Source: Bactrocera neohumeralis
Taxonomy: Eukaryota > Arthropoda > Insecta > Diptera > Tephritidae
DNA length: 64,000 bases
Direction: 5' to 3'
Assembly (NCBI RefSeq): GCF_024586455.1
Contig: NC_065922.1
Coordinates: 17,046,089 to 17,110,088, forward strand
Position numbers and translations under genes: made by a program. How positions within the stretch are numbered: position 1 is the stretch's first letter; every line of letters begins with the position of its first letter. The notes under the pieces are model-generated. The model was not told where the DNA came from, made no database searches, and saw only the letters and a list, made by a program, of their open reading frames with translations. Positions 33,735 through 45,893 of this stretch are shown one piece after another.

Positions 33735-34730
33735 CAAATTCCTAGGCCTAACATTAGAGTCAACCTTACGGAGCCACCAAAAGCACTTATGATATGCAGG
33801 CGTCTAGTCGGTAGATCCTAGGGCTGCTAGCCACGTATCATCCCGGTGGCTGTATACCATGATCCTAAGGCGGTTGCTTGGACATCGAAAGCAACTCAGT
33901 CTTCGGTAGGACTTCAACTATCGAAGCACTAAAGACTCGCTTGCGTCTGCGCTACAGGGAAAAAGCGCGCTAGCCCAACCGCATCACTTGAAGTCATGCA
34001 AGAGCTCCATCTAGTGATCAAACAGGCATACCATGTTGCTCATGACAGCAGAGGGGTATGGCAAGGAGAAGATAATTTCCTCTCAACAAATGAAGGCTAT
34101 AGGGGAGCACTCACCACTGGCCCTTTTTCCAAGAGACAGAGTTACGAAGAGAGTAAACTTCAAAAGAAGTTTAAAGTTACTCTCGGCAGTAAGGCGGAGT
34201 GAAGTGATTCCACACTCGACCCACTACTGAAGGGCAGCAATATTCAGTCATTCCCCTCAGTTTCCAACCGTTTAAAACTGATCTCGGTGCCAGGGCATAA
34301 AAAAGTAGCGGAGAATGAGCTGGCCTACGAATTAGTCTTCTTTAGCCTTCAGGATTGCGGTGGTGCCCCACATCATAAAGGTGTTGCTTCGCATATAGAA
34401 AAAAGTGGGAAGAGAACGGCACTGGTAACAGGCAACAAGAATGAGTCACGCCAAGCAGCTATTAGGAAGTTACAACCTAGCGAGCTTTAGAGATATGATT
34501 AACCTTCTCTGAGACAAATTCTAATATGGACATAACCTCTTATACAAACTGCCGGTTTTGCGACATGGAACCGGAAACTCCAGAATATCTGATTCTGGAT
34601 TGCCCCGAAATTTGTAGAAGCAGGCTCAAGGCCCTTGATCCCTTCTACGTGGACAGGAATCACATCACTTCCATCGCGCCCAATAAGCTCCTAGAATTGT
34701 TGGACCTTTGTGACCACAGTAAACCATAGG
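33735..34730 (+). pseudogene. Non-LTR retrotransposon: RT C-terminus, RNase H and zinc-knuckle remnants
   Basis: A VKFLGLTLEST phrase near 33737 is the end of a reverse transcriptase palm/thumb region, followed by an ALMICRRLVGRSWG-like stretch. At about 34280 LISVPGHKKVAENELAYELV is the RNase H WVPGHxGxxGNExAD motif with changes. At 34545 the knuckle reads CRFCDMEPETPEYLILDCPE, then ITSIAPNKLLELLDL. It is the same family class as 28556-29320 but a different copy, with stops and shifts between blocks. Confidence 0.75.
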
Positions 34731-35880
34731 TCGCAGTGCAAAACCTCAATTAATTTCTATATAATTGTGTAATAGTTCAGTTGACTGACGGATCAAATCT
34801 CGCTTTAGTAACTAACAAAATTTATAGCTTTTCACATACCGGCCTTCTCCCTCTTAAATCTCCGAGTGATAACTTCCTTATCCAGACTTCGGAATGATCA
34901 TGAATGCTTCTTAGTAGAGTTAAAGCTCTTTCGGCTGGCATTGAGATCTTTATTTTACCAATTACTAAAAGTAAATCAATCTGCTGTAATCTCAATATAA
35001 CAACTATCAGCTATTAGCTGTCAATACCTACACAAATGATCAATAATTGTCTTGTCAAATTTATGAGTGCAACTAGTTGCAACGGTTAATGTCTCACTTC
35101 ATACACATTTTGCAGAATTGCAACTAAAATTATCAGAAAATTAATAACCAATGCAGTTTATACTTGTAAGACGCAAACCTGATTATATAAATCTTGACCG
35201 ATTAGCTTTGCCATAAATATCGGTCATACATGTATTTGCCATAAAAAGTGTCACACTTTTGCATTCTTTTTACGTGATTTTTTTCGAAATTTGTTGCACT
35301 TAAATGCGCAATTTGTCAAATTCAAGTTCAAATTTAATTTGTCTATCTCTTGTTAGCACAGAAAATTATTAAAGTTATAATGCCCATAAAGTCACGTGCG
35401 GGTTATAACAGCTGAAGTGTTGTAAAAGATAATGAAGTGCCATAATTGTTGCAATTGCATAACTGTTTTTGCACTGGTGTGTATAGCAACGATTTCAAGT
35501 GGACATTTACACTTTGTGGAAATATTTTATTAAAATGAAACTAAAATTATTTAGTATACTCGTATAGTATGCCTAAAAGCTTTTTAAATCTCAAGATCTA
35601 CTTAAATTTACCTGAAAGTGCAAAACGAAAGCAAAACGACTTGAAAAAACATTAACGGAACTGTGTTGAATTTTGCACTGACAGTCAATACTTTTCCCTA
35701 CTTGTAAAACCCTTGAAATCTACCCTTCAAATCTTCAATGGGCTGACATCAAAAACGATAGTTTTAACCCTCGTTAGACTCTAGAAATCTACAATTGAAT
35801 CAATGAGTTGACTTCAAAAACGATAGTTTTACCTATACTTAACTACCTCAACAAAGTGTCTGGAGGTTATTCTCGATATC
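34731..35880. other. AT-rich DNA, no gene seen
   Basis: Unique-looking AT-rich sequence. A CTTCAAAAACGATAGTTTTA-type phrase occurs twice (near 35750 and 35812), a short local duplication. No exon is recognised. Confidence 0.4.
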
Positions 35881-36345
35881 CGGCTAATAAACCATACATT
35901 CAAGTACTTCACTTCCTTACTTACTTACAATGCTTGCTTACGGTCAACATGCTACCCTTTTTAGGTCTCTGGCGCCAGTCTCGGTGGCACTACGGGCATG
36001 GTGTTTTACGAGATCTTGTTTCTGAACTCAATTGCTTGAAACAATGGACTTTAGAAGAACACATCAGGTCTTAAAACACTCGCAATACAGGGTATATCAC
36101 AAAAGTACTTTGAGGAAGGGAAGTGCTGATGGTGGATATTCCAAAATAGTTTTACGCAAGAGGGAACTAAGTGAATAACATTGTAGAGGTTATCACACCT
36201 ACATCTAAGAACCCAACTACAGAAACTTAGTAAAGTATAGTCAGCACAATACAGAGCTTGTGCAGAGGATGTTCAGATCTTGGAACATTACCTTTGTGAA
36301 TGTGCAGCCTTTAATCGGAATACCTTTTACGGCTTCCAATGTTCT
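35880..36345 (+). pseudogene. Weak RNase H/zinc-knuckle remnant of a non-LTR element
   Basis: Around 36250-36345, frames read QYRACAEDVQILEHYLCECAA followed by NRNTFYGFQC, like the C-terminal C-x2-C...EHLLC-x-CP knuckle of RNase H-bearing non-LTR elements. Upstream phrases are too decayed to place. Similarity is by eye only. Confidence 0.45.
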
Positions 36346-37269
36346 AACTTAAGAACTTAAGCTGGATTTATATTATCAAATCCAATTAGTTGATGGATAA
36401 TACTTAATATCCTAATTTTGGTTTAATGGCTTTTCTTTCAACAATCAACCCATACTTAAGGTATGAAATAGAGTATTAGATCTTTTGCGTCGCAATTGAT
36501 TGATCTCTTGAAGATTTTCAACCAAAAAATTGTTGCTTGTTTCAAAAAACATTACGTAATCTAATTGAAGTCGTGAGAAATAAACCAAAAAACCTTCACC
36601 CTGATATTATAGTCTGCCCTGACAGCCATTCATCTTTTACTTGGTGCTTCTTTTCAACACTCCAAGTTTGAACGAAAGTCTTCATCGTCTTTAAATATAA
36701 TTGTGAGAGCGAAATGAGAGTTTTTGAGTTTCACTTTCTCGGAACAACACCTATCTGTCTAGCTTGATTCCAGTATTATATCACGGAAATCATATGAGGC
36801 AAAAGCTTTACAAGTCACTATGTCTGTACTTTTAAATGTTCTTCGAAAAACGAATTAGCTTTTCCAGGACATTTTTTTTGGGAATGGTTTTGAATACCTT
36901 CTAGTTTCCTTCAGAGCACGTAGATATATTGATTTTAAGGTCTCCTATAAGGTATGAAATGACGAGAAAGGCAACTAAGTTCTATATTTTTGCAAGCTGA
37001 ATTTTCTCGAGTACTTCAGGGAGATCATGTTACCCATTTCTTGGAGTGGTCAATTCTCACATTTAGTACCGCTAGAGAGCGCTTGTACAAGGTAGAACTG
37101 TAGATGGCTGATCTAGAGAGGTTGCACGTGGACTGCTATATGTAGTCCTTTGTGAAGCCATAGAAAACTCCTGTGTTCGAACTTATAAATTAACCATGAC
37201 CTCACAAAAGTGGGAGAGTCAAGAAGGAAGTATTGAGTTGTTTCCACCTCGTCTTTTTTATACAGCTTC

Positions 37270-37770
37270 TGATGGATAGAGATCAGATGGTGTATGGTAA
37301 GACTCCCAGCTTTACAGCATGGACGCCAATAGGATAATGACCAGTTAAAAGCTCCACAACTAGGGAGAGGCTAGCTTTACTGAGTGCAAAGAGATCACAT
37401 AATCTCTTGTGATCGATCTTGAGCCAAACGGCTTTTGCAACAGCGAATGTATTGATAGTGGTCCAGATGGCCATGCTTCCCCGAAGCGCAGATATCTGGT
37501 AGTAGAGTACAGAGGATACCGGAGCACGCTCCCGATGTCGGTTCTAGGGCGTTTTCCCTTGCTAGCTCATCAGTTTTACAATTTCCTGTGATTCTCCTGT
37601 GGCCTGGCACCCATACCAGTCTTATCACAAATAAATTGATAGCGAGGTTAGATACTCCTTGAACAACCCTGAACGCACTTTTAATGAGTTTAAGGCTAGT
37701 ATCGCCGCTCTGCTACCTGAGTGGATGGTCAATTCTCTGAAGGAGACTGCACTCCAAATCTACCGCTTTA
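37270..37770 (-). pseudogene. Non-LTR RNase H remnant, minus strand
   Basis: On the minus strand the frame from 37628 reads IRLVWVPGHRRITGNCKTDELARENAL, the canonical RNase H block, and then shifts to LKIDHKRLCDLFALSKASLSLVVELLTGHYPIGVHAVKLG, the TGH-x2-IG-x-H phrase that precedes the zinc knuckle in these elements. Upstream (37640-37760) a decayed DSQAA region is suggested. The two blocks are in different frames, so the copy is dead. Confidence 0.8.
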
Positions 37771-37779
37771 CGGCTGAAA

Positions 37780-39740
37780 CCTTTACGGCTGGAACCTCGG
37801 GTTGGGAAGCACTGCAATAGTCAGGAAGTCAGAAGTTGGAGTTGATAGACAGCTCCTCTTCACCAACCTTCCCCCAAGAAATGATCCATCCGTATTCCTC
37901 TTCTCCAACATCTTCTTCCCACCCATAACTCCCTCGCCGGTATATGGGCCGAGAAGACGCCGCCACAGTTCGGTTTGGCGACTCCATGATCCAAGTGATC
38001 CAGTATAAAGTCAAAGTATGTGAGGATTCCCGAGTGCTGTTTGTGCAAGGTAACACCTTTTTAAACTAAATATTTTCTATTGGTCCAAGTTTGTCTAGCA
38101 TTTTTACTTCAAATACATTTCTTAGCTCCCTCCGGATACTTGTAAATATCAGTCATACCACAACTAAATCTTAATACCCAAATTGAAATTCAACGATTGT
38201 GTAAAACAAAATAACATAGCAGCTGCATTGGCAAAAAAAAAGCACAGAACAACAAAAATTACAAAAACAACATTTTTAGCGGTAGTCAGACAACGGTAGC
38301 CAGAACCTAACCGCGGCGCAGCACTAATTCATTTAAGTATTTTTGGCAATATTTGCCACCACAATTGCCGGCGGCAGCCGCATTTGGTCAGAAACGTTTT
38401 AAATGTTTAACCAAATTAAATTTTCACAAATTCGCCATTTTTCTATGATCTTTATTGCTTTGTGGTTGCGAGTGCACGCGTCTCACGCCACCATGCCTCC
38501 GCTGGTGCTCGGCCAAATTACAAGCAACTTGATTTATTTGATTTATTGGCTGGAAGTACGCTTCGCGTTCAATTGCCGTTGCTTTGAGCGTTGCCGGCCT
38601 TTGCTTTTTTGGTTTTTGTTGCGCTGCTGGGGGCTTACCGTTATTGCAGCAGTGACATTTTCGCACTCAACACGCCTCGCGGCAAAACGAACCGAACGAA
38701 TGCAGCGCCACTGAATTCGGTTAGTTTTTACTCTGCTTTGCTTTGTTGTTGTTGCTTTTGGAGCCAAAAGCTTGGTTACTCTGGTTTCGTGGCCACTTTT
38801 GTTACGGTATCAACGATTTGGCATTTGTGTACGAGTTCGTGTGCTCACACTCCGACCGCACGCCTCTCCGCCGGCAATCGAATGCAACGGATTTGTGGCG
38901 TTGACAGTTTTTACGTGGCTTTGCCTGCAAATGGTCAATGAATAACATTTTTTCACCGTTGTTATTGCAGTTTTCGTCGGTTGCATGCACAAAAACAAAA
39001 ACAAAAAATGTTCGTAAAAAATGCTACAAAATTTTCTTTGCATTTTTGGTTGCCGCTTGCCGGGTTTTATTGCTTCAGACCATTTGCGTGCTACATTTGA
39101 CCGCAAATAAAAAATGACAACACCAACAAATCAGTTATTTTTGGTTGAGAAAATTCTCAGGTGGTCGTGAATTTATTGTTGCTGTGCGTTGCTTAAATAC
39201 AAAATGAAAAATTTCATTCGCAATCATTTGGTAATTTGATATATCTTTGAACATCGGAAAAGTATGCGACAGGAGTAAGCATTAATTGAATAAGTCTATT
39301 AAAGTGGGTAGGGTACATGATTCGAAGGTTCAAAAGTTCGAAACTGCCCACAGGAAATTTTAAGTTATGGAATGTACAATGCTTTTTCAATACGGGGCGG
39401 CATTTTTGATTTGCTGAAAATCGCCCTCCATGGTATTTAAGCCCCAAGAATCAACCATTAACCAGATAGTTCGATTAAAATGCTTTTTAATAAGTTATTG
39501 CTATTATTTGGGCATTATTCAAAAGGGACTCCGTGGCGTATACGCAATATTTTGAAAGTTATACACACATGTATACATGTATCCCCGGAAATTGTAATTT
39601 ATATTCCCTGGGTACTTGATATTTCAAAAAAATTTATTTTGCTCAGTTAGTAGGACTATCCTTAATTAAGATGCCAAATATGAGCACGATCTGTTAACCA
39701 GCAGCTGCTTAAGTCGGTACACCTCAGTTGCGCGTTGCGA
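37780..39740. other. No gene identified; GC-richer patch at 38.3-39.1 kb
   Basis: Compared with its flanks, 38280-39080 has more GC and long overlapping open frames on both strands. None has recognisable domains or start and splice context. It might be regulatory or a diverged repeat. Confidence 0.35.
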
Positions 39741-39749
39741 TTCTTACAA

Positions 39750-40450
39750 TGGATAAACATATTGAACAAAGAATCTCTCTAAAATTTCGTATTTCTCTCC
39801 AAATTTCATTCCGAATGTTGAAAAAGGCTTACGGTGATTCAGTTTTATAAAAAACACAAGCCTACGCGTGGTACAAAGCCTTCAAAGACGGTCGAGAGAT
39901 CGTTGAAGACGAGAGAGCATCGTTCTGGACGACCTTCGACCTCTTCAACTGATGAAAATATTAAAAAAGTGAAGGATATGGTGCTGGAAAATCATTAGGC
40001 AAGTGTTAGAGCGCTGGCAAGAGAGCTCAACATGTCTCGCGAGTGCGAATGACTTTGGTGGAAATTTTCGGTATGAAACGTGTTCTTGCTCGACTAGTCC
40101 CAATAAAGCTATTTTTTTTTTCAAAAAGAGTATCGCAAACAAGTTTCTTTGGATATGCTTGATCATGCGAATTCCGATCTCACATTCATGTAGAGGATTT
40201 TAACTGCCAATTAGACATATTTTTATGAGTTTGATATGCAAACAAATCAACAATCAACAGAACGGAGCCCATTTTCAGTTGATCGAAAAGATAAAACAAA
40301 ATTCGCTGAAGGAAACATCCCAAAAAGTGCTTATGAAAAGTATTTCGAGGACTGAAAAAAACTTTGTCATAAGCATATTAGAAGATTACTTTGAAGGCGA
40401 CAAAATAAATCTTCATGAATTGTTTGTTAATTTTTATAAATATCCGTAGC
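39750..40450 (+). pseudogene. Mariner-type transposase, internally deleted
   Basis: From an ATG at 39750 the text reads MDKHIEQRISLKF, then KAYGDSVL-stop-KTQAYAWYKAFKDGRE, a frame change, ALARELNMS, GMKRVLARLVP and QKEYRKQVSLDMLDHANSD. These blocks, in order, are the N-terminal HTH and linker of a mariner transposase. After about 40200 the catalytic core is missing. A tail near 40380 reads DYFEGDKINL, the usual C-terminus. Stops and shifts are present. Confidence 0.8.
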
Positions 40451-40857
40451 TAGAATGCTCTAGAGATTCTCGAAGGGGTTTCAATCAGAATTGCGTGCTG
40501 GCCATTTCATTAATTGTAATTTTTTTTCTACAAACCAGTGAATGGAATGCCTTAAAACATGGATAGCAGCGTCATTCTCTTGGCAAATTGGTTCGATTTG
40601 ATAGCAGTTTTCGAGAAATGGGATTAAAACTGATTTCAAAGTATCTGTAGAAAAATCGCAGTTTATTTTGGTTAGAACATAACATAGGTATATTAGAACT
40701 TCAATTGAAGAAAAAGGCACTCTAAATAATCACGCTTCCACCACAAACCTTAACCTTGGTTCATCTTTTGCATTCAAATCATGCCACAAGTAACTAAACG
40801 CGCCAGGATCGTCGAGATTAAACTTTTTTGGTCAGAAAAAATTACATTTCTCCTTCC

Positions 40858-40990
40858 TAATGCCTACTCACTTCATAAAACGGAGTTACATTCGCTGAAG
40901 GCTTTGAAAGCCATCCAGCCCGAGGCTTATAACAAGTTTAAGGAAATTTGAATTAAGCGTTGGCATGCTTTTACTGGCTCCGATTTGTAT
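40858..40990 (+). pseudogene. C-terminal scrap of a mariner/Tc1-type transposase
   Basis: The frame reads HSLKALKAIQPEAYNKFKEI, stop, IKRWHACTGSDLY, matching the LKAIP-x-EAYNKC-x-E-W-IKRWHACI-x-S tail seen in insect Tc1/mariner transposases. It is isolated, with no core domain nearby. Confidence 0.55.
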
Positions 40991-41079
40991 TAAAATACGT
41001 GAAAATGTTGTTTCAATGAAAAATTGGAAATAACGAGTTCTTTATAAGTAAAAGGAAGACTTCACACAGAAAAAGCAGC

Positions 41080-41420
41080 AGTTTATTGGTTGACAGAAAA
41101 TATCGCGCAACTTAGACGCACATGTCTTGGTTTCCGCAGATCTTACACGAGATCTAAGCGCTGAGGAGCTGCACCCGAGGAAGCCGAGCAATAACAAGCG
41201 GAGCTTAAGCATGCCATCGAGGCACGCATAAAAGAAAAATGGAAACAACTTCGCGAGGAACAAAAATCTCTGGGGACTCAGGTATAAGATAATATGAAGA
41301 AACCCGGAGCTCGAACCAAGCCACCTGCCAAAATGGATGGCATCGTTAACGCTCTCTTTCCCACGTACAGAAAAGAGTCAGTGAACCAGAACAGGCTATA
41401 AGAGATTCGGAAATCCCCCA
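41080..41420 (+). pseudogene. Non-LTR retrotransposon fragment between endonuclease and RT
   Basis: Read with stops, the text is YWLTENIAQLRRTCLGFRRS, then AELKHAIEARIKEKWKQLREE and later GIVNALFPTYRKES-like words. This corresponds to the WW-x-x-E-I-x-x-LR-x-x-CLxxRRxY linker and the start of the RT region in jockey/R1-type elements. There are no flanking domains. Confidence 0.6.
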
Positions 41421-42980
41421 GCTCACCCTCGAGCAACTGCAACTGGCCGCTGACAAGCTGATATATACCGCAAGTGTCACATACCGTTGCTGTGACGACA
41501 GCTCTGATGCGAAAGGCATCACGCCCTCACCCGCAAAAAAAGGAATATGCTATCATTAATTAAAAATTATTAAAGCATCACTGCACATGGATTTTCCACA
41601 AATTTTTATAAACATATACAATATGATCCATAATTATATACAATACATTAGCATTAGAATCGAGCATGGAGCAACTGCTGAAGTGCGAGAACATTAAGTA
41701 GTATTTGGTCAAAATTAAAATAAATAACTGCTAAGTAAGATAATAAGAAAAAATAAATTCACTTACGTTAGAATATGTTTAAATTATGAAGAAACGTCTG
41801 CCTAGAATGAAAAGAATAACAAAATGTGTTGAATATATTTACTTGAAATTATAGTATGTAGATATATAACTGTCTAATTATCTTGGAAATCATATTCTTT
41901 CATTCAATCTTTAAAGATAACTTCAAGCATCTGAACGAAAATTGAAAAGAGAAGGCTGCTGCTATAACAACTGTTCGAAGTTGATTTAAAACTTGTCCGC
42001 TAACACCCAAGCGAACACAAAAAAGAAGGAAAATGCCCAGAAAAAGGTTTAGCGCTCTTACACTACTGTTCGATCACGTTTCTCTGCTTTCAATTATGTC
42101 ATCACAAACTGTTTTATTTTTCCGTCAAACTCATGACAAAAAAATAACAGCGCGACTGTGTCGCCAAAAAAATATTCCAAAAAAAAAAATATTTCGAAAA
42201 CTTCCAAGAAAATATTTCAAAAAATCCACGCATCTAGCGGCTAATTTTCTTGTCATATTTTGAGTCTTAACAGTCGCCCCGCTGTCTCAGCGGTCACAAC
42301 TAAACAATTGATTGAAAAAAATTATAATAATTTTTTCTGCGAATGATTTGCATAAACCCGAATTGTCGTTAATATAGTATTTACCAAAGCACAAATAATA
42401 ATTATACTGCGTCGAAGATTATATGGATGCCACAAATATGCATTTTTAGTCAAAAGCCATAACTAGTTATTACTATGCAGCAATTCTATGAATTGTAAAG
42501 TGCGTTTTTATGTCAATTCAGCTAGCATTATTTGTTCGCAACTCATTCATTTGCCACTCCAAACAGACAAATCAACAGAAGTGCGTACTTATTGTTGCGG
42601 CATTTCAAAATTTGAATGAATATTTCAAGCACAATAACTGCCTATGCACATGCGCACAGTCATATGTAGGCATGTGTACTCATTAGAAGTCTGAATAATT
42701 GCTACGGCACATGCGCTAAATTGCCGGTCTTTGATTTTCGGATTTTTTTCTCTTTGCTGGCCGTTGATTTATGTATGTAGTGCATGTGGACTATGAGCTT
42801 TGTTGTCATTTATTATATTTTATTTATTTTTCCTATTTTTATTTGCATAACTTTGCATTTGAATATGCCGCCCATGTCCGTTGCCCGTTGTCCGCTGGAT
42901 TATTTGTTGTTTGTTTGCGTTGCATTGAGTGCTCACCCATTGAAACCGTTCATTGCAACAGCCACTTTATCTATTTAGCT
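41421..42980. other. No gene seen
   Basis: AT-rich intergenic DNA. The frames at 42033-42263 and 42771-43121 are simple Phe/Tyr/Cys-rich translations without motifs. Confidence 0.4.
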
Positions 42981-42989
42981 AGTTATATA

Positions 42990-43028
42990 TATGTATGTAT
43001 GTATGTATGTTCGTATGTATGGTATGTA
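42990..43028. repeat. (ATGT)n microsatellite
   Basis: Nine or so ATGT/TATG units with one TCGT interruption. Confidence 0.8.
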
Positions 43029-43132
43029 AGTTATTATTGTTTTGTGTGCGCACAAATATTGCAGTTGTTGTTGTTGTTTAGCCATTTGCGTATTCATTGT
43101 CAAATATTCTGGGGTAAATAATGAATAAAAGG

Positions 43133-43472
43133 AAATAAAATAATATAAAATAAAATAAAATAAAATAAAATATAATAAAATAAAATATAAATAAAATAAA
43201 ATAAAAACAAAATAAAATAAAATAAAATAAAATAAAATAAAATAAAATAAAATAAAATAAAATAAAATAAAATAAAATAAAATAAAATAAAATAAAATAA
43301 AATAAAATAAAATAAAATAAAATAAAATAAAATAAAATAAAATAAAATAAAATAAAATAAAATAAAGTAAAATAAAATAAAATAAAATAAAATAAAATAA
43401 AATAAAATAAAATAAAATAAATTAAATACAATAAAAAAATAAAATAATATAAAATCAAATAAAATAAAATGA
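43133..43472. repeat. (AAATA)n pentanucleotide microsatellite, about 340 bp
   Basis: A near-perfect run of the AAATA pentamer (TTTTA on the other strand) with the best-ordered part at about 43205-43425. Both ends are degraded by ATAT and AAAT variants. It abuts the Helentron element starting at 43474. The long minus-strand open frame across it is a repeat artefact. Confidence 0.95.
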
Positions 43473-43473
43473 A

Positions 43474-44080
43474 AACAAGAAAAAACGTTAACTTCGGCTG
43501 CACCGAAGCTAATATACCCTTCACAGCTGTATTTCTTTTAGTAACTATGTGTTCATGTGTATGGAAGCTATATGCTATAGTAATCCGATCTAAAAAATTT
43601 TTTCGGAGATTATATTATTACCTTCAGCAGTAATCCATGTCAAATTTCGTGAAGATACCACGTCAAATGCGAAAGTTTTCCATACAAGCCCTTGATTCCG
43701 ATCGTTCGGTTTGTATGGCAGCTATAAGCTATAGTAAGCCGATCTGATCAATTTCTTCGGAGATTAAATTGATGCTTCAGTTTGTATGGCAGCTATATGT
43801 TATAGTGGTCCGATATCGGCTGTTCCGACAAATGAGCAGCTTCTTGAAGAGAAAATGATGTTTGCAAAATTTCAAATCGATATCTTAAGAACTGAGGGAC
43901 TAGTTCGTATATATACAGACAGACGGTCAGACAGACAGACAGACAGAGACATGGCTAAATCGACTCAGCTCGACATACTGATCATTTATATATATGCTTT
44001 GTAGGGTCTCCGACGCTTCCTTCTGGGTGTTACAAACTTCGTGACAAACTTAATATACCCTGTTCAGGGTATAAAAAAAA
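43474..44080 (-). mobile_element. INE-1/DINE-1-like Helentron element
   Basis: One end is ACAAGAAAAAACGTTAACTT with the hairpin CTTCGGCTGCACCGAAG (43492-43508). The other has the perfect hairpin ATACCCTGTTCAGGGTAT (44055-44072). Read on the minus strand, the right half gives TATACCCTGAACAGGGTAT, a CCCAGAAGGAAGCGTCGGAG phrase, AAAGCATATATATAAATGAT and a GTCTGTCT-type microsatellite. That is the order of blocks in Drosophila INE-1/DINE-1 elements. Two 154-bp-spaced core words (43560 and 43714) plus a shortened third (43785) fill the middle. It is non-autonomous, with no coding capacity. Confidence 0.85.
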
Positions 44081-45230
44081 ATAATTAAGAGACAAAAAGA
44101 AAATAACATAATAAAAACAGAAAATAAAAAAAAAATAAAATATAAAACAATGTGGCATAAAAATATAAACTATTACTTCCCCTAAAAAAATACTACTTTA
44201 TATACTTGTAATTTTTATTTTAATTTTTTTTTAATACAACAAAAATGGTAAAATTAAATTTTACGAGTGTAAAACTAAACCTTCAAAATAAATACGAAAA
44301 TATTGTATCTGACATTTTCTCGAAAAACTATGTTCTTCATCTAAAAGATAAAGTCATCATCTGGCAACGCATTGTCATTCGAGTCCCATGACAGCGCTTC
44401 TTTTTAGAATCTTAAATATCTTCAAAATCATTGACATCTTTATTTACCCGCCATTGCCAGCGTATATTGACATACAACAAATAAATAAATATTGCAACAA
44501 GGTCATGCCATCATATGAGCTCTGTTGGCAGAGTTGTCTGTTGAAAAAAATTTAAGACACTGAAGAGGTACATGACCATATGTGAACTCTCTAGCGTCGT
44601 GGTAGAACATTCGTTTTTAATTAAATAAGAAAAAAAAACACTCATACATACTTTCATATATATGTACATCTTTATAAAATTTCAATACTATAGTTTTTTA
44701 CTAGACTACCGGAAGAAGCGTGTTTTTGAAATGTATGTTATGTATGAATGTATCGATAGCGCATAGCGAAAAAATATTCATAGAAAAAGTTATCTTTGTT
44801 ATTCCAAAATAAAATTTATAGATCTCTTATCAAGGTCTGATGAAAATTTGCTCCGAATGCAAAACTATTTTGTGAACTTTTTACTCCTTTCTCTCGTAGA
44901 TTTATTTCAACTTTTTTAGCTCTCAGTCGCAGCCAAGACTAGAGAATATAAAAATTTAAATTAGGTGATAATTATCATTAAAAAATGTAGGAACTTTATT
45001 GAACTAAAAAGCTGAGTTCTTGGAAAAAAAAATTATTTAAATGATCTGAGCAATAAATATTTGTTAAATATAGTTGAAATTAAACATATTTGTATCTTTA
45101 TATACCCTGAAATTATGAAATATATATATATACGAGTACAATCAGCGTGCTGAGATATATTGGTACAATATTTTTTATGTTCGTTTGAAATTCTATATCT
45201 ATATGTCAATTAATATTTCCTAATGTAGTG
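44081..45230. other. No gene seen
   Basis: AT-rich sequence with A-rich runs after the Helentron (44081-44160). No feature is recognised. Confidence 0.4.
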
Positions 45231-45234
45231 ACGG

Positions 45235-45440
45235 CTTCGGAATATGTTACAGAAGGGTTTTGGGGAAGTCTACTTCATCGTGAACAAAAGTACTTTAATG
45301 CCACAAATCATTCAATAAAGGTCGTGAATTTATCGAAAACTTGCCTCATGCGACTCGTCTATCTACCTCTGGTAATGAAGATAGAATCGAAAAAGTTAAA
45401 GAAATAGCCTTTGTTGAGACGACGTTCCATCCTCAAAAAG
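45235..45440 (+). pseudogene. Mariner-type transposase N-terminal remnant
   Basis: Broken frames show TASEYVTEGF and a REFIENLPHATRLSTSGNEDRIEKVKE-like region, the linker that precedes the second HTH motif in mariner transposases. The same words occur in the 29385 and 50590 copies. It runs directly into a different DDE transposase remnant. Confidence 0.6.
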
Positions 45441-45850
45441 TCACTGTTTGGTGTGCTCTACGGGCAAAGGGAATCATTGGTAATTTTTTTTCCGAAAACG
45501 AAGCATACTACAGTTACACCCAATGGAGAACGCTGAAGAGCCATGACCTCTTCGTTCCTGAATTGGAGAATGCTGATGCGGACGTTCTTTGGTTCGGCAA
45601 GACGGCGTTACTCGTCTTACCGAAAATGAAAAAAAAAAACAATTTATCGAGAAGAGAGGTGACTGCTTTATCTCGAGTCGCCTCCAAGATCGTGCGATTT
45701 TACATCCCTGGACTATTTTTGGTGTTGGTAGTCTATGCAGATAAGCACGCCTTGGGAGAGAATATTCGGCGCTGCAAAAGTGGTCGAAAATTGGGCTAGT
45801 CGGCTGGAACTGGATTTAAAACAGTCACGGCGGTTACTAGTCTAAAGTAA
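45415..45850 (+). pseudogene. DDE transposase C-terminal remnant, related to the 45.9-kb element
   Basis: The frame reads VTVWCALRAKGIIGNFFSENE, LFVPELENADADVLWF and then, in shifted frames, a QDGA-like phrase, VYADKHALGENIRR and WASRLELDL. These match in order the catalytic core of the Tc1/mariner-related family whose other copy lies on the opposite strand at 45894-46955. There are several frameshifts and no intact ends. Confidence 0.65.
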
Positions 45851-45893
45851 TTTTTTATAATAAAGCTAAATTCTTGGCTATAATATTATATTA

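Noticed and set aside
43078..43524. 148-codon minus-strand frame of Phe-Ile-Leu-Tyr repeats
   Set aside because: It is only the translation of the (AAATA)n microsatellite; a 5-base unit read in three frames gives an open Leu/Phe/Tyr/Ile run.
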